DNA of 64,000 nt from Methanosarcina sp. DH2 (GTDB lineage Archaea; Halobacteriota; Methanosarcinia; Methanosarcinales; Methanosarcinaceae): contig NZ_WJBI01000016.1 of NCBI RefSeq assembly GCF_020804225.1, positions 62,081-126,080 of the forward strand. Direction: 5' to 3'. A model generated the notes under the pieces. The model had not been told where the DNA came from and did not search any database. It worked only from the letters and a program-made list of their open reading frames with translations. Numbering within the stretch: the first letter of the stretch is position 1; every line of letters starts with the position of its first letter. The translations under genes and the position numbers were made by a program. Positions 37,556-45,561 of the stretch are shown one piece after another.

Positions 37556-37978
37556 TTGAGCAAAAAAAAATTAATTTACCTTGCAGGCCCACTCTTCACG
37601 CATGCCGAACTCGAATACAACCGAAAACTGAAGGATATGCTGCTCAACAATGGCTTTTCCGTTTTTTTGCCCCAGGAAGATGCAGAAGATGTGGCACAGG
37701 AACGCGAAAGACAGAACCAGGAACGTATATTCATAAGGTGCGTGGAGGGCGTGGATGCCTCAGACCTTATTGTCGCAGTTCTTGACGGTGTGGATGTGGA
37801 CTCCGGGACAGCCTGGGAGATAGGTTATGCCTATGCAAAAGAAAAACCTGTTATAGGGCTCAGGACTGATTTCAGGGAGCTTGCAGACGGGATAGTGAAC
37901 CTGATGGTGGAGATGGCCATCGTTTCTCTTGCAAGAGATGAGGAAGAACTGTTGAAAGTACTGGAAAAGTTCCGATAA
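37556..37978 (+). CDS. Nucleoside 2-deoxyribosyltransferase family protein
   Basis: The 140-aa protein matches the nucleoside 2-deoxyribosyltransferase (COG3613) fold: KLIYLAGPLFTHAEL at the N-terminus, DASDLIVAVLDGVDVDSGTAWEIGYAY (with the D-S-G-T-A-x-E-I-G catalytic-like segment, Glu as nucleophile) and KPVIGLRTDFR. Such enzymes exchange or hydrolyse the base on deoxynucleosides, in salvage or in damaged-nucleotide clearance. Start is TTG 37556, with AGGAGG 8 bases before it; a frame from 37523 exists but has no ribosome binding site. Confidence 0.85.
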   Translation: MSKKKLIYLAGPLFTHAELEYNRKLKDMLLNNGFSVFLPQEDAEDVAQERERQNQERIFIRCVEGVDASDLIVAVLDGVDVDSGTAWEIGYAYAKEKPVIGLRTDFRELADGIVNLMVEMAIVSLARDEEELLKVLEKFR

Positions 37979-38021
37979 TCTTTTTCTCTCCTGTTTATGT
38001 GTTTATAACTTAGTGTGCATC

Positions 38022-38120
38022 TTATTTTTCTCATTTGTCTTATTTGCCTTATTTATCTTATTTGCTTTATTTGCATTGTCTGTCTTATTTGTCATATTTG
38101 CCCCATTTGCCTATTTGCTT
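38022..38120. repeat. Degenerate ten-base repeats (cttatttgtc type)
   Basis: Around ten loosely repeated units (cttatttgcc, cttatttatc, catatttgcc) fill part of the 444-base gap 37979-38422. A 68-codon frame across it is only the translated repeat and is not called. The rest of the gap contains the promoter of the next small gene. Confidence 0.65.
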
Positions 38121-38378
38121 CATTAATCTATTTATTTCCCTACTTATCTACCCGGTTCACCATTCAGGATAAATGCCTTTACTTTTTTCCTGAACCACTT
38201 AGCAAAAAAAATTTGATGTAAAGCCTGTGAACTGAGTCTTAAAAATGACCTTTGTGTTTCCAAAAAACTCATAAATACTTTTTTTGTCGAATATATATTA
38301 TCTCCCAAATGAGATAAATATCAAAAGAAATTCAACGCTAGTAGCCATAAAACATAATGATTATTAGTTTTAAAAATG

Positions 38379-38387
38379 TTTATATGG
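38379..38387 (+). promoter_or_regulatory. Likely TATA box of the 55-aa protein gene
   Basis: tttatatgg stands about 36-44 bases before the start codon, which places the transcription start near 38408 with a short leader containing the ribosome binding site GGAGG. Confidence 0.45.
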
Positions 38388-38422
38388 CAGACCGGATATA
38401 TTAACTATTGGAGGTTAAGGAA

Positions 38423-38590
38423 ATGACCCTTTCAATGGGATACACTTTTACGAAAGTGAAAACCTCACACGGGCCCGAAGTGTACGTGACCCAGTTCGGA
38501 AAACTGGTAAAGGTTGTACCCTGCAGCCCGCAGGTGAAAATATCCGAAGGATATGCAAGGGACTTGATCAGGCAAATCGAGTCAGATTAA
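38423..38590 (+). CDS. Small conserved-looking protein, 55 aa
   Basis: The protein reads MTLSMGYTFTKVKTSHGPEV, then YVTQFGKLVKVVPC, and ends ARDLIRQIESD. It starts at ATG 38423 with a strong GGAGG 8 bases before it, and has a good TATA box at 38379-38387. The pattern suggests a small beta-rich fold followed by one helix. No family is recognised; no membrane segment. Strong expression signals make a real gene likely. Confidence 0.7.
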   Translation: MTLSMGYTFTKVKTSHGPEVYVTQFGKLVKVVPCSPQVKISEGYARDLIRQIESD

Positions 38591-38964
38591 AAGATAAGAA
38601 ATTATCCGACTTTTTCTTTTTGATTCGGACCATTTTCATTAAAATCCTTTTTTTCGGCCGAACCATTTTCGGTGTATTTTTTATTCATGATCACTACATA
38701 GTGTACTAAGCCTTTTTTCAACAATATCCTGAACCTGAGTTCTCCAGTCTGGTACTTAGTGAACTTAACTTTCCATGTAGAGACTGTTGATCAGATACTT
38801 ATCCTCAATCGAATACTTATCCAGCAGGAGCTTCTTAATCGGAGACGAATATATAGCCCGATAATTTAACATATTGCCCAATCGATTCCATTATCCTAGA
38901 TATAAAGGATAATTTAATTTTAGATCAATAAAATAACCTTAACAAAAGAGAGGAATCGGATAAA
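38591..38964. other. 374-bp gap without a convincing gene
   Basis: AT-rich spacer with short repeats of cgaatacttat (38808-38855). The palindrome CACTACATAGTG lies around 38693. No gene or RNA is recognised. Confidence 0.4.
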
Positions 38965-39390
38965 TTGATCAGAACTTACAGGGAAACAGATCTTGAAGAG
39001 ATAGTAAGGATCTGGTATGATGCTTCCGTTATTGCTCATCCCTTTATGCCAGCCTCTTTCTGGGCTTCGCATAAATCTGTGATGAAGGAAAAGTACCTGC
39101 CTCTTGCCGAAAACTATGTTTTTGAACAGGAAGGAAAGGTAATGGGCTTTATTTCACTTGTCGGAGAAAAGGTATGTGCCCTGTTCATAGCTCCAGAAGC
39201 GCAGGAAAGGGGGACAGGCAAAGCGCTTCTAGAGCATGCGAAAGTCCTGAAAGGAAGGCTCTCCCTTAAGGTCTATAGGGATAACAGAAGAGCTATTATC
39301 TTTTATGAAAAAAGCGGGTTTAAAGCAGTCGGAAAAGAGATTGATGATCATACGGGCTGTGTGCAGGTTTTGATGGAGTGGGGAATCTAA
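38965..39390 (+). CDS. GNAT family N-acetyltransferase
   Basis: The 141-aa protein has the GNAT fold: strand 1 LIRTYRETDLEEIVRIW, the motif A acetyl-CoA loop ALFIAPEAQERGTGKALLEHA (Q/R-x-x-G-x-G/A) and strand LKVYRDNRRAIIFYEKSGF (motif B). It resembles the YjaB-type acetyltransferases. Acceptor unknown. Start is a TTG at 38965 with AGAGG upstream. Single gene. Confidence 0.85.
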   Translation: MIRTYRETDLEEIVRIWYDASVIAHPFMPASFWASHKSVMKEKYLPLAENYVFEQEGKVMGFISLVGEKVCALFIAPEAQERGTGKALLEHAKVLKGRLSLKVYRDNRRAIIFYEKSGFKAVGKEIDDHTGCVQVLMEWGI

Positions 39391-39464
39391 TTTTGAGCCT
39401 CAAGATTCTGATGCATATTCAGTTTTAAGTGCACTTACTGAACGCAATGGGTTATCACGAAAGT

Positions 39465-39620
39465 AAAGATAGAAGAAGAAAGAGAGACGGGAAAGAAGAA
39501 AGAGAGAAAAATAGGGAAGAAAAGAGAAGAGAGAAGAAGAGAGAGAGAAAGATGGAAAAAGATGAAAGGAAAGATGGAAAAAGATGAAAGGAAAGAAGGA
39601 AGGCAGGGAGTAAAGGAGAG
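39465..39620. repeat. Purine-rich tract of about 155 bp
   Basis: The plus strand is nearly pure A/G (agagagaagaag and a duplicated agatggaaaaagatgaaagga unit). It lies between the GNAT gene and the acidic hypothetical protein gene, immediately before that gene's ribosome binding site GGAGAG. It may form unusual DNA or RNA structure. Confidence 0.8.
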
Positions 39621-39626
39621 AAAGCA

Positions 39627-40655
39627 ATGAATCATGAAACCGGAGATAGATCCATTAAAGAGGACGAAGATTCACTTTTCCGGCACCTCATACCCGATAC
39701 GCCAGAAGTGAAGAAAATAAGAAGCCTGCAGGGTAGAGAATATGAATATGCCGAGCTTATCGGAATAGTCGAATATTCGATTGCCAGGCATTTTTATGAG
39801 GTTGACAGAAAAATAAAGGACAGGGATGCAGTATCAGCATTAAAGAATATCAAAAGAAACTGTAACAAAAATGTTTCTTATTTTAAACAGGATTTTGAAA
39901 AAGAGATTGTCAAAGACCTGATAGAACTCCTTGAAGAAAAACAGGTAACTCACCATGAATTGAAACTGGCAATAGATTATGTTCTGGAGGTTATCGATAA
40001 CAGGTCCTGGATGGAAGATGAACAGGCATACATAAAATGGGTAGCCTATATTATGGACCTTTTCACAGAAGAGGAGAACGAAGAGTATGAGGAGAGCATA
40101 AAAAAGCTTGCTTCCAAGCTGGGCCTATCCGGTAAACACGCAGATCTCATGCTCATGAAAGGGGACGAGGAAGATTATTTTGAATTTATAGAAGAATATG
40201 GAGATGTAGAAGAGTATGGAGAAGAAAATGAGGGAGATGAAGGAAAAGAAAGAGATAAAAGAGGAGAATTGACTGAAGAAGGGCTGACTGAAGAAAAATT
40301 GATAGCAGAATTGGAAAGCAAGTTCCTTTTGATGGAAGATAACGAAAAATTTGATTTTCTGCTGGAAAATGGTCCGGAATTCTACGAACTTGCAGGACTT
40401 TACATATCCGAACTGGCAGAAAAAGGCGAATTTGACAGGATTCAAGAACTTTACAGCAAACTCACCGAGAAATACGACGACTTCCTCTACCTGTATGTTT
40501 TTATGGGAGCAACCTACCTTGAGATAGACCCTGCCCTTGCAAAATCCTATTTTAAACTGGCACTAAAAGCTCTCGATAAACTTAATGACCTTTCGGACTC
40601 CACAAAAGAAAGATTGAGAGACAGCTTCCTTTCCCTGATCGAGAAAATTGACTGA
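39627..40655 (+). CDS. Acidic hypothetical protein, 342 aa
   Basis: The protein is rich in Glu/Asp and mostly helical. An N-terminal part (IVEYSIARHFYEVDRKIKDR, LLEEKQVTHHELKLAIDYVL) is followed by an acidic, low-complexity stretch (EYGDVEEYGEENEGDEGKER) around 185-215 and a C-terminal part that looks like tetratricopeptide-type helices (FYELAGLYISELAEKGEFDR, LYVFMGATYLEIDPALAKSY). No known family is recognised; a protein-protein interaction role is possible. GGAGAG stands before the ATG. Confidence 0.65.
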   Translation: MNHETGDRSIKEDEDSLFRHLIPDTPEVKKIRSLQGREYEYAELIGIVEYSIARHFYEVDRKIKDRDAVSALKNIKRNCNKNVSYFKQDFEKEIVKDLIELLEEKQVTHHELKLAIDYVLEVIDNRSWMEDEQAYIKWVAYIMDLFTEEENEEYEESIKKLASKLGLSGKHADLMLMKGDEEDYFEFIEEYGDVEEYGEENEGDEGKERDKRGELTEEGLTEEKLIAELESKFLLMEDNEKFDFLLENGPEFYELAGLYISELAEKGEFDRIQELYSKLTEKYDDFLYLYVFMGATYLEIDPALAKSYFKLALKALDKLNDLSDSTKERLRDSFLSLIEKID

Positions 40656-40884
40656 ACTTCACGCCCGATAGATCCTTTATCGTCAGGAAAATTTCATTCA
40701 CTGCCCGAGAAAGGATCTTTTGTCTGCACTTTGCCTGTATTTTGCCTGTAAATACAGCAGTTGCCTGAAAAATTGCCACAACTAGGTAAAGCGCTGAGCG
40801 CTGCTACGCTGACCACTGCTTAGAATCAGCAATTTCATAACAGTTCACGGATTATCTAAGCCATCATTACAGTGCTGGTAATCC

Positions 40885-42268
40885 ATGGCAAAAAACACAG
40901 AAGGCTAAAACAGCGCAAACCTCGGTTTTGAAGAAAAACTCTGGCAGACAGCGGATAAGCTAAGAAACAATATGGACGCAGCGGATTAGGGACAGGATGC
41001 AGGACCCGGCTGATCCCATGAGGCTTTTAATTGTCTGCGACATGTGGCTTACCGGTTTTGATGCACTCTGCCCTGCACACCATGTATTTCCTGAAATGGC
41101 TTCAAGGGCACAACCTCATGCAGGCAATTGCCCACGTAAACCGTGTATTCAGGGATAAGCCTGGAGGGCTTATAGTCGACTATGTGGGGTTCCTTTACGA
41201 CCTCAAGTATGCTATGGCAAACTACACGCGAAGCGGAGGCCGGGGCAGTCCCGCTGACTACAAGGCCGAAGCCATTGCATTAATACTCGAAAAATACGAA
41301 ATAGTACAGGACATGTTTTATGGCTTTGATTACAGGCGTATCTTTTCATCATCCCCGAAAGAAAAACTTACAATTGTAAGAGAGGGAGCGGATTTTATCC
41401 TTTCGCAGGGCTAGACGGAAGATGAAAGAACGCAGGAAAGAAAGCGCTTCATCCAGCACGTAACCGAACTTTCCAAAGCCTTCACCCTATCAGTCTCACA
41501 TCTGGATGCAGACCGGATAAGGGATAAACTTGCATATCTCCAGGCTGTAAGATCCCTTCTTGTAAAGGTGGACAGAAAGCCTACAAAATCAAAGTATGGA
41601 ATGAATTCGGCAATAAAAGAGCTTGTCTCAAAATCGATTGCAAATGAAGAAAGCATCGATGTCTTTGACGCAGTTGAGATAAAAAGGCCTGATATCTCGA
41701 TCCTTTCTGAGGATTTACTCACCGAAGTTAGAGACCTCCCACAAAAAAATCTTGCATATGAAGTCCTGAGAAAACTGTTGTATGACGAAATCAAGATCAG
41801 GTCGCGCAGAAACCTTATCAAGGGAAAGTCTTTTGCTGAAATGCTTGAGCGGGCAATCAACGAATACAAAAACCGGGGCATTGATACCGTTCAGGTCATA
41901 GAAGAACTCCTCAACCTGGCAAAAAAGATAAGCGAAGCCGATAAAAGAGGTGAAGAGATTGGCCTCAGTGAAGAGGAGGTCGCATTTTACGACGCCCTCG
42001 CAGACAATGAAAGCGCTGTGGATGTTCTGGGCAACGAGACATTAAAGCTCATGGCTGCAAAACTTGTAAAAATCATCAGGCAAAATGCAGGGGTTGACTG
42101 GACCCTCCGGAAAACATCCAGGCAAAGATAAAAGTCAGTGTAAAACGACTGCTAAAAAAATACGGCTACCCTCCTGACAAACAGAAACTCGCTACTGAAA
42201 GCATCCTTAAACAGGCTGAACTGCTCTGCAGGGATGCGGGTGTCTCAACAGCAGTTTCAGCGGCATAA
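40885..42268 (+). pseudogene. Collapsed type I restriction locus: hsdM start joined to hsdR end
   Basis: Bases 40885-40986 read MAKNTEG-stop-NSANLGFEEKLWQTADKLRNNMDAAD, the conserved N-terminus of HsdM (type I methylase), with an in-frame TAA at 40906 and TAG at 40987. From 40982, in another frame, the sequence is IRDRMQDPADPMRLLIVCDM then WLTGFDA, the helicase part of HsdR, followed by HNLMQAIAHVNRVFRDKPGG and the HsdR C-terminal domain. Frameshifts lie near 41080 and 42110, and an in-frame TAG at 41412. The rest of hsdM, all of hsdS and most of hsdR are missing, so a deletion joined two distant genes. Non-functional. Confidence 0.85.
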
Positions 42269-42305
42269 ACTCATATATAATTTTTTGTATAAATTTAGCT
42301 TATTC

Positions 42306-42390
42306 AGTGCAGACTTTATTCCCAATCATTCTCTTTTTTCAGGACGAATTTATTTGTTGAATTCAAGGGTTCTGCAACGAATGAAAAACT
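42306..42390 (+). repeat. Left copy of a diverged direct repeat flanking the 2H-phosphoesterase/metallophosphoesterase locus
   Basis: This copy begins with 22 bases (agtgcagactttattccc...) that are identical at 43766-43787, and the following ~60 bases (caggacgaatttattt, gttctgcaacga, gaaaaac) match the second copy loosely. It lies 38 bases after the end of the hsdR remnant. Confidence 0.6.
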
Positions 42391-42451
42391 AGGCAGAACT
42401 CAAAACTATGTTCAACAATGTATATAACTCTTAAAGGTTTTTTATTACTAG

Positions 42452-42830
42452 ATGGTACATTACCTGATTGAATTTAGATTCTATGGTAGTGCAAAATATG
42501 AAATTAAGAAGTTGATAGATGAAATCAATCAGAAGTTTGGATTAAAATCTAAAAGAGCGATTCCTCACATCACTTTGGTAGGTCCATTCAGTACAAATGA
42601 TGAGACAAAATTAATTAGAGATTTTAACCAGTTGTGTTCCAACCACTCTCTAATGGGTTTCGAAGTAAAAGGGTTCAGCACATTTGAGGATAGTAAAGTT
42701 GTATTTCTTGATGTCAACCCAGCAAGAAATGGATGAGTTTAGGTGGAATCTTGCTCAAGCACTTGAACCATATTGCCAGCTTAATCAATTCGATCATGAA
42801 AGAAGATAAGAGTTTCATACAACGATAGCG
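42452..42830 (+). pseudogene. 2H phosphoesterase (2'-5' RNA ligase-like, LigT) domain, broken
   Basis: The first frame reads MVHYLIEFRFYGSAKYEIKK, with the first catalytic H-x-T motif in IPHITLVGPF. It shifts near 42720 (stop at 42736), then continues in another frame as EMDEFRWNLAQALEPYCQL to an in-frame TAA at 42807. The second H-x-T motif, EFHTTIAMKL, follows directly and joins the next entry. So one gene, LigT domain plus metallophosphoesterase, has been split by a frameshift and a stop. LigT/ThpR enzymes act on 2',3'-cyclic phosphates and 2'-5' links in RNA. Confidence 0.7.
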
Positions 42831-43634
42831 ATGAAATTATCGAATGACAAATTTGAAGGAATAAGAAAATACGTTGAAAGAAAAAATAGTCTGAAATTCA
42901 AACATAAAATGGTCAGAGCAACTCTTGTGAAAGATCAATTAATACTAAGGGAGTATGACTTTCTTTTAAGGCGGCCATTAAGAAGGGAATTGGCACTGGT
43001 TAGGGATGTCTATACTCACACATTGCATCTATTAAATGCATATTTTGAAGGTAGTTATAATCCGGGTGAGTATGTAAGCGAGAGAATTGAGATTCCACAA
43101 AGAAGCATGGCTGAGAATATCAAAAGTGTATTTCGAAGATCAAAGGTCTTTGTAACTTCTGATTTACATTTAGATCATGAGAATATTATAAAGTATTGCA
43201 AAAGACCGTTTCTAGATGCTGCTGATATGAATCAAACACTCGTGCAAAATTGGAATAACACAATTGGTAATAAAGACACTGTTTATTTTTTGGGAGATTT
43301 AGCTTATGGAAAAGAGAGGAGATCAACAGATTATTGGCTAAAACAGCTAAACGGAAATGTTTTTTTCATCAAAGGAAATCATGATGAATCAAATGAAATA
43401 AAATTTTATGTTAATTTTATCCTTGAATATGCAAATCACAAATTCTTTTTAACACATCGACCTGAGAATGTTCCTTTCAATTGGAATGATTGGGCTATTT
43501 GTGGCCATAACCACAACAATAACCTCCGCAAGTACCCTTTTATTGATAAAGAAAATAAAAGGATAAATATCTCTGTTGAACTGACAAAATATAAGCCGGT
43601 TGACATGGATTATATTATTAAACAAATAAATTAG
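42831..43634 (+). CDS. Metallophosphoesterase domain protein, C-terminal part of the LigT-phosphoesterase fusion
   Basis: The 267-aa frame carries all five calcineurin-like phosphoesterase motifs: VFVTSDLHLDHENI (D-x-H), TVYFLGDLAYG (GD), FIKGNHDES (GNHD), FFLTHRPE (H) and AICGHNHNNN (GH-x-H). Residues 1-~100 belong to the tail of the upstream LigT domain, up to EFHTTIAMKL before the start. An internal start could still give a functional metallophosphatase. The intended architecture, a 2H phosphoesterase fused to a metallophosphoesterase, suggests RNA or cyclic-phosphate end repair. The start at 42831 is not supported by a ribosome binding site. Confidence 0.65.
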   Translation: MKLSNDKFEGIRKYVERKNSLKFKHKMVRATLVKDQLILREYDFLLRRPLRRELALVRDVYTHTLHLLNAYFEGSYNPGEYVSERIEIPQRSMAENIKSVFRRSKVFVTSDLHLDHENIIKYCKRPFLDAADMNQTLVQNWNNTIGNKDTVYFLGDLAYGKERRSTDYWLKQLNGNVFFIKGNHDESNEIKFYVNFILEYANHKFFLTHRPENVPFNWNDWAICGHNHNNNLRKYPFIDKENKRINISVELTKYKPVDMDYIIKQIN

Positions 43635-43765
43635 TGATGCTTCTCATTAAGGACATTTTTTAATTGAACTAAACCGGTCTTTTGCGCCTAAACTCAACTT
43701 TTTGCCCTGCAAATATCCGATTTTTACTGATTAATAAGGCAAAGTTGCATAAACCTGTTTTCTTT

Positions 43766-43850
43766 AGTGCAGACTTTATTCCCAATCCCCCCCTTACAGG
43801 ATAAATTAATTAAGGGAACTCCAGAGCCCTGCATCGCCCGAAAAAAACTT
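43766..43850 (+). repeat. Right copy of the diverged direct repeat
   Basis: The first 22 bases (43766-43787) match the left copy at 42306-42327 exactly; the following region is recognisable but diverged (caggataaattaatta, gccctgcatcgcc, gaaaaaaac). The two copies bracket the LigT-metallophosphoesterase locus. This lies in the 803-base gap 43635-44437, which also contains the hsp20 control region. Confidence 0.6.
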
Positions 43851-43929
43851 ATTCTGCATGCAAATTATACGGTTTTCCCGAGAAACATCCGATTTTGAGC
43901 AGTCTGAGGGCAGGGGCATGGACAAAAAA

Positions 43930-43940
43930 TTTAAATATAA
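43930..43940 (+). promoter_or_regulatory. Likely TATA box of hsp20
   Basis: tttaaatataa stands just upstream of a CTAAC-N5-GTTAG palindrome. With a TATA box here the transcript would start near 43960 and carry a leader of about 470 bases before hsp20. Confidence 0.5.
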
Positions 43941-43945
43941 TGAAT

Positions 43946-43962
43946 ACTAACTAGATGTTAGT
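43946..43962. promoter_or_regulatory. Palindromic operator ACTAAC-TAGAT-GTTAGT, matching the heat-shock regulator HSR1 motif
   Basis: The core CTAAC-TAGAT-GTTAG fits the CTAAC-N5-GTTAG site reported for the Archaeoglobus heat-shock regulator HSR1, which controls hsp20 and other chaperone genes. It stands 6 bases after the TATA box, at the expected transcription start, so a bound repressor would block initiation. The link to hsp20 downstream is by position; the regulator gene itself is not in the window. Confidence 0.65.
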
Positions 43963-44121
43963 AACTGAGAACCAATAACACCCTCACAGTAACCATAATA
44001 TAGTAACTGTAGGGCAAGACCACCAGTTACCTTCCCAAAGACCCGTAAACAAAAACCTGCGAACAGACTAAAGGTGAACCTGTACCACCTTTAAAAACGG
44101 ATTCTCCCCTCCACGAGAAAG

Positions 44122-44238
44122 AGATGAGAGCCTGGAACTCTCATCTATCCTGCCTGTAAGATATGGACAGAGAAATAAAACAAAAATCTCCACTCTTAAA
44201 TCTCCACCCCTGGCAGGGTTTTCACATCTTACAGGCAG
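44122..44238 (+). other. Two hairpins in the hsp20 leader
   Basis: A perfect 9-bp hairpin (AGATGAGAG-cctggaa-CTCTCATCT, 44122-44146) is followed by an outer 13-bp perfect inverted repeat, CTGCCTGTAAGAT (44150-44162) and ATCTTACAGGCAG (44226-44238), enclosing 63 bases. They lie between the proposed promoter and the hsp20 start. Frames across them look non-coding. They may be part of a structured 5' leader or a small RNA. Confidence 0.55.
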
Positions 44239-44437
44239 CTTCCTACGGAGAAAAAAAGAAGCTGTTCCACACCTCCAGAACCACTTACAGATCAGATAAG
44301 AGTTCAAGTTACAGATCATTAACCAACCGAAGTAAAATATTAGATAAGAAATAATACAAAACCAGGGAGATTCGAAAAGATTCCAGCAGAACTGGGATCT
44401 GAGGATTCCCCGGAGTCAAGTAAGGAGGAATTTGTAC

Positions 44438-44896
44438 ATGAAACTGCCAGTAAAGAGACCGTCCCGTGACATGCAGAGCTGGGACCCGTTTGATGAGATA
44501 AGAAGGATGCAGGAATATATGGAACAGATGATGAGGGCATTTCCTGCACTGGAAAACAGGTATATGGGCGAGACTTTATCCCCGCTGACAGATGTTGCGG
44601 AAGAAGATAGTAAAGTAATTGTTACAACCGACCTGCCGGGCATTGACAGAGAAAATGTAGAGCTGAGCCTGAAGGAGAACTTCCTTGTTATCAGTGCATC
44701 TAAAGGAAAGGAAGAGGAGACAGAAAAGGAAGGCTATCTCAGAAAAGAGAGGTCTTTAATGCGTTATTACCGTGAAATTCCACTTCCGGAAGGTGTAACC
44801 GAAGAAGGAGCAACTGCCCAGCTCAAGAACGGCGTTTTAACAGTCACCCTACCAAAAACAAAATTCGTGGCCGGAAAAAAGATCTTGATCGAATGA
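44438..44896 (+). CDS. hsp20: Small heat-shock protein Hsp20
   Basis: The 152-aa chaperone binds unfolding proteins. It begins MKLPVKRPSRDMQSWDPFDE; the alpha-crystallin domain spans about 47-140 (VIVTTDLPGIDRENVELSLK, then LRKERSLMRYYREIPLPEG and AQLKNGVLTVTLPK, the G-V-L motif). The N-terminal DPFDEIRRMQEYMEQMM segment is typical of archaeal Hsp20. The C-terminal extension is short (KKILIE, with the I-L-I motif). ATG 44438 is chosen for its GGAGG 9 bases upstream. A heat-shock-type operator lies 480 bases upstream. Confidence 0.95.
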   Translation: MKLPVKRPSRDMQSWDPFDEIRRMQEYMEQMMRAFPALENRYMGETLSPLTDVAEEDSKVIVTTDLPGIDRENVELSLKENFLVISASKGKEEETEKEGYLRKERSLMRYYREIPLPEGVTEEGATAQLKNGVLTVTLPKTKFVAGKKILIE

Positions 44897-45026
44897 TCGG
44901 GATGCTACCATAGCCAGATTCACCGCTAAGAAAATTTCTGCCTTACTCACACAAAACGATGAAAACAATAAAACCAGCAAAACCGATAAAACCTACACCG
45001 ATAGAGCCTATAAAGCCACAAAAACC

Positions 45027-45073
45027 AGGTTTGCCGACAGGACCTGCAGGTTATCAAGCCTGCAGGCAAACCT
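45027..45073. other. Long hairpin downstream of hsp20
   Basis: AGGTTTGCC (45027-45035) pairs with GGCAAACCT (45065-45073), and inner CCTGCAGG elements pair within the stem. It lies about 130 bases after the hsp20 stop in the 665-base gap 44897-45561. It may stabilise the transcript end or be a relic of a mobile element. Confidence 0.5.
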
Positions 45074-45220
45074 TCCTTGCCAATCCATTAAATGTAAGTC
45101 CAGAGCTATATTCGAGTCCATTTAACTAAACCGCGAATCATCAAGCAAAAGTAAAATTCACTGAAAAATTCCTTCATTATAAAGACACCTTCCCTCAACC
45201 AATGTTCATCTCCGTTTTTT

Positions 45221-45345
45221 CGTTAACTTATTTTTCACTAACTTATTTTTCACTAACTCATTTTTCACTAACTCATTTTCACTAACTCATTTTCACTAAC
45301 TCATTTTCACTAACTCATTTTCACTAACCCATTTTTCATAAGATT
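45221..45345. repeat. 16-17 bp tandem repeat (ttcactaactcattt), about 8 copies
   Basis: The array fills the middle of the hsp20-MFS gap; neighbours are T-rich. No gene is recognised in the gap apart from this array and the hairpin. Confidence 0.8.
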
Positions 45346-45561
45346 TTTCATAAAATTTTCTATTTTTTAATGCAGCCCTGGAAAACCTGGAAAAGAGTAA
45401 CGCCTTTTTGGAATTTATTAAGAATCTAAAAAGTGGAGCAAGGGACTGGATATCGAGAAGAGGTTCTTAAGAGGGAATCAGGAAAGCCAGATACCGGCTT
45501 GAAAACAGTAGGTATCGGGAAAAGAAATTAAGGTTCTTCCCGGACGTTCGTCCTCAGAGGC

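Noticed and set aside
38015..38221. 68-codon frame over the cttatttgtc repeats
   Set aside because: The protein is only the translated repeat with no start signal; the stretch is an intergenic repeat.
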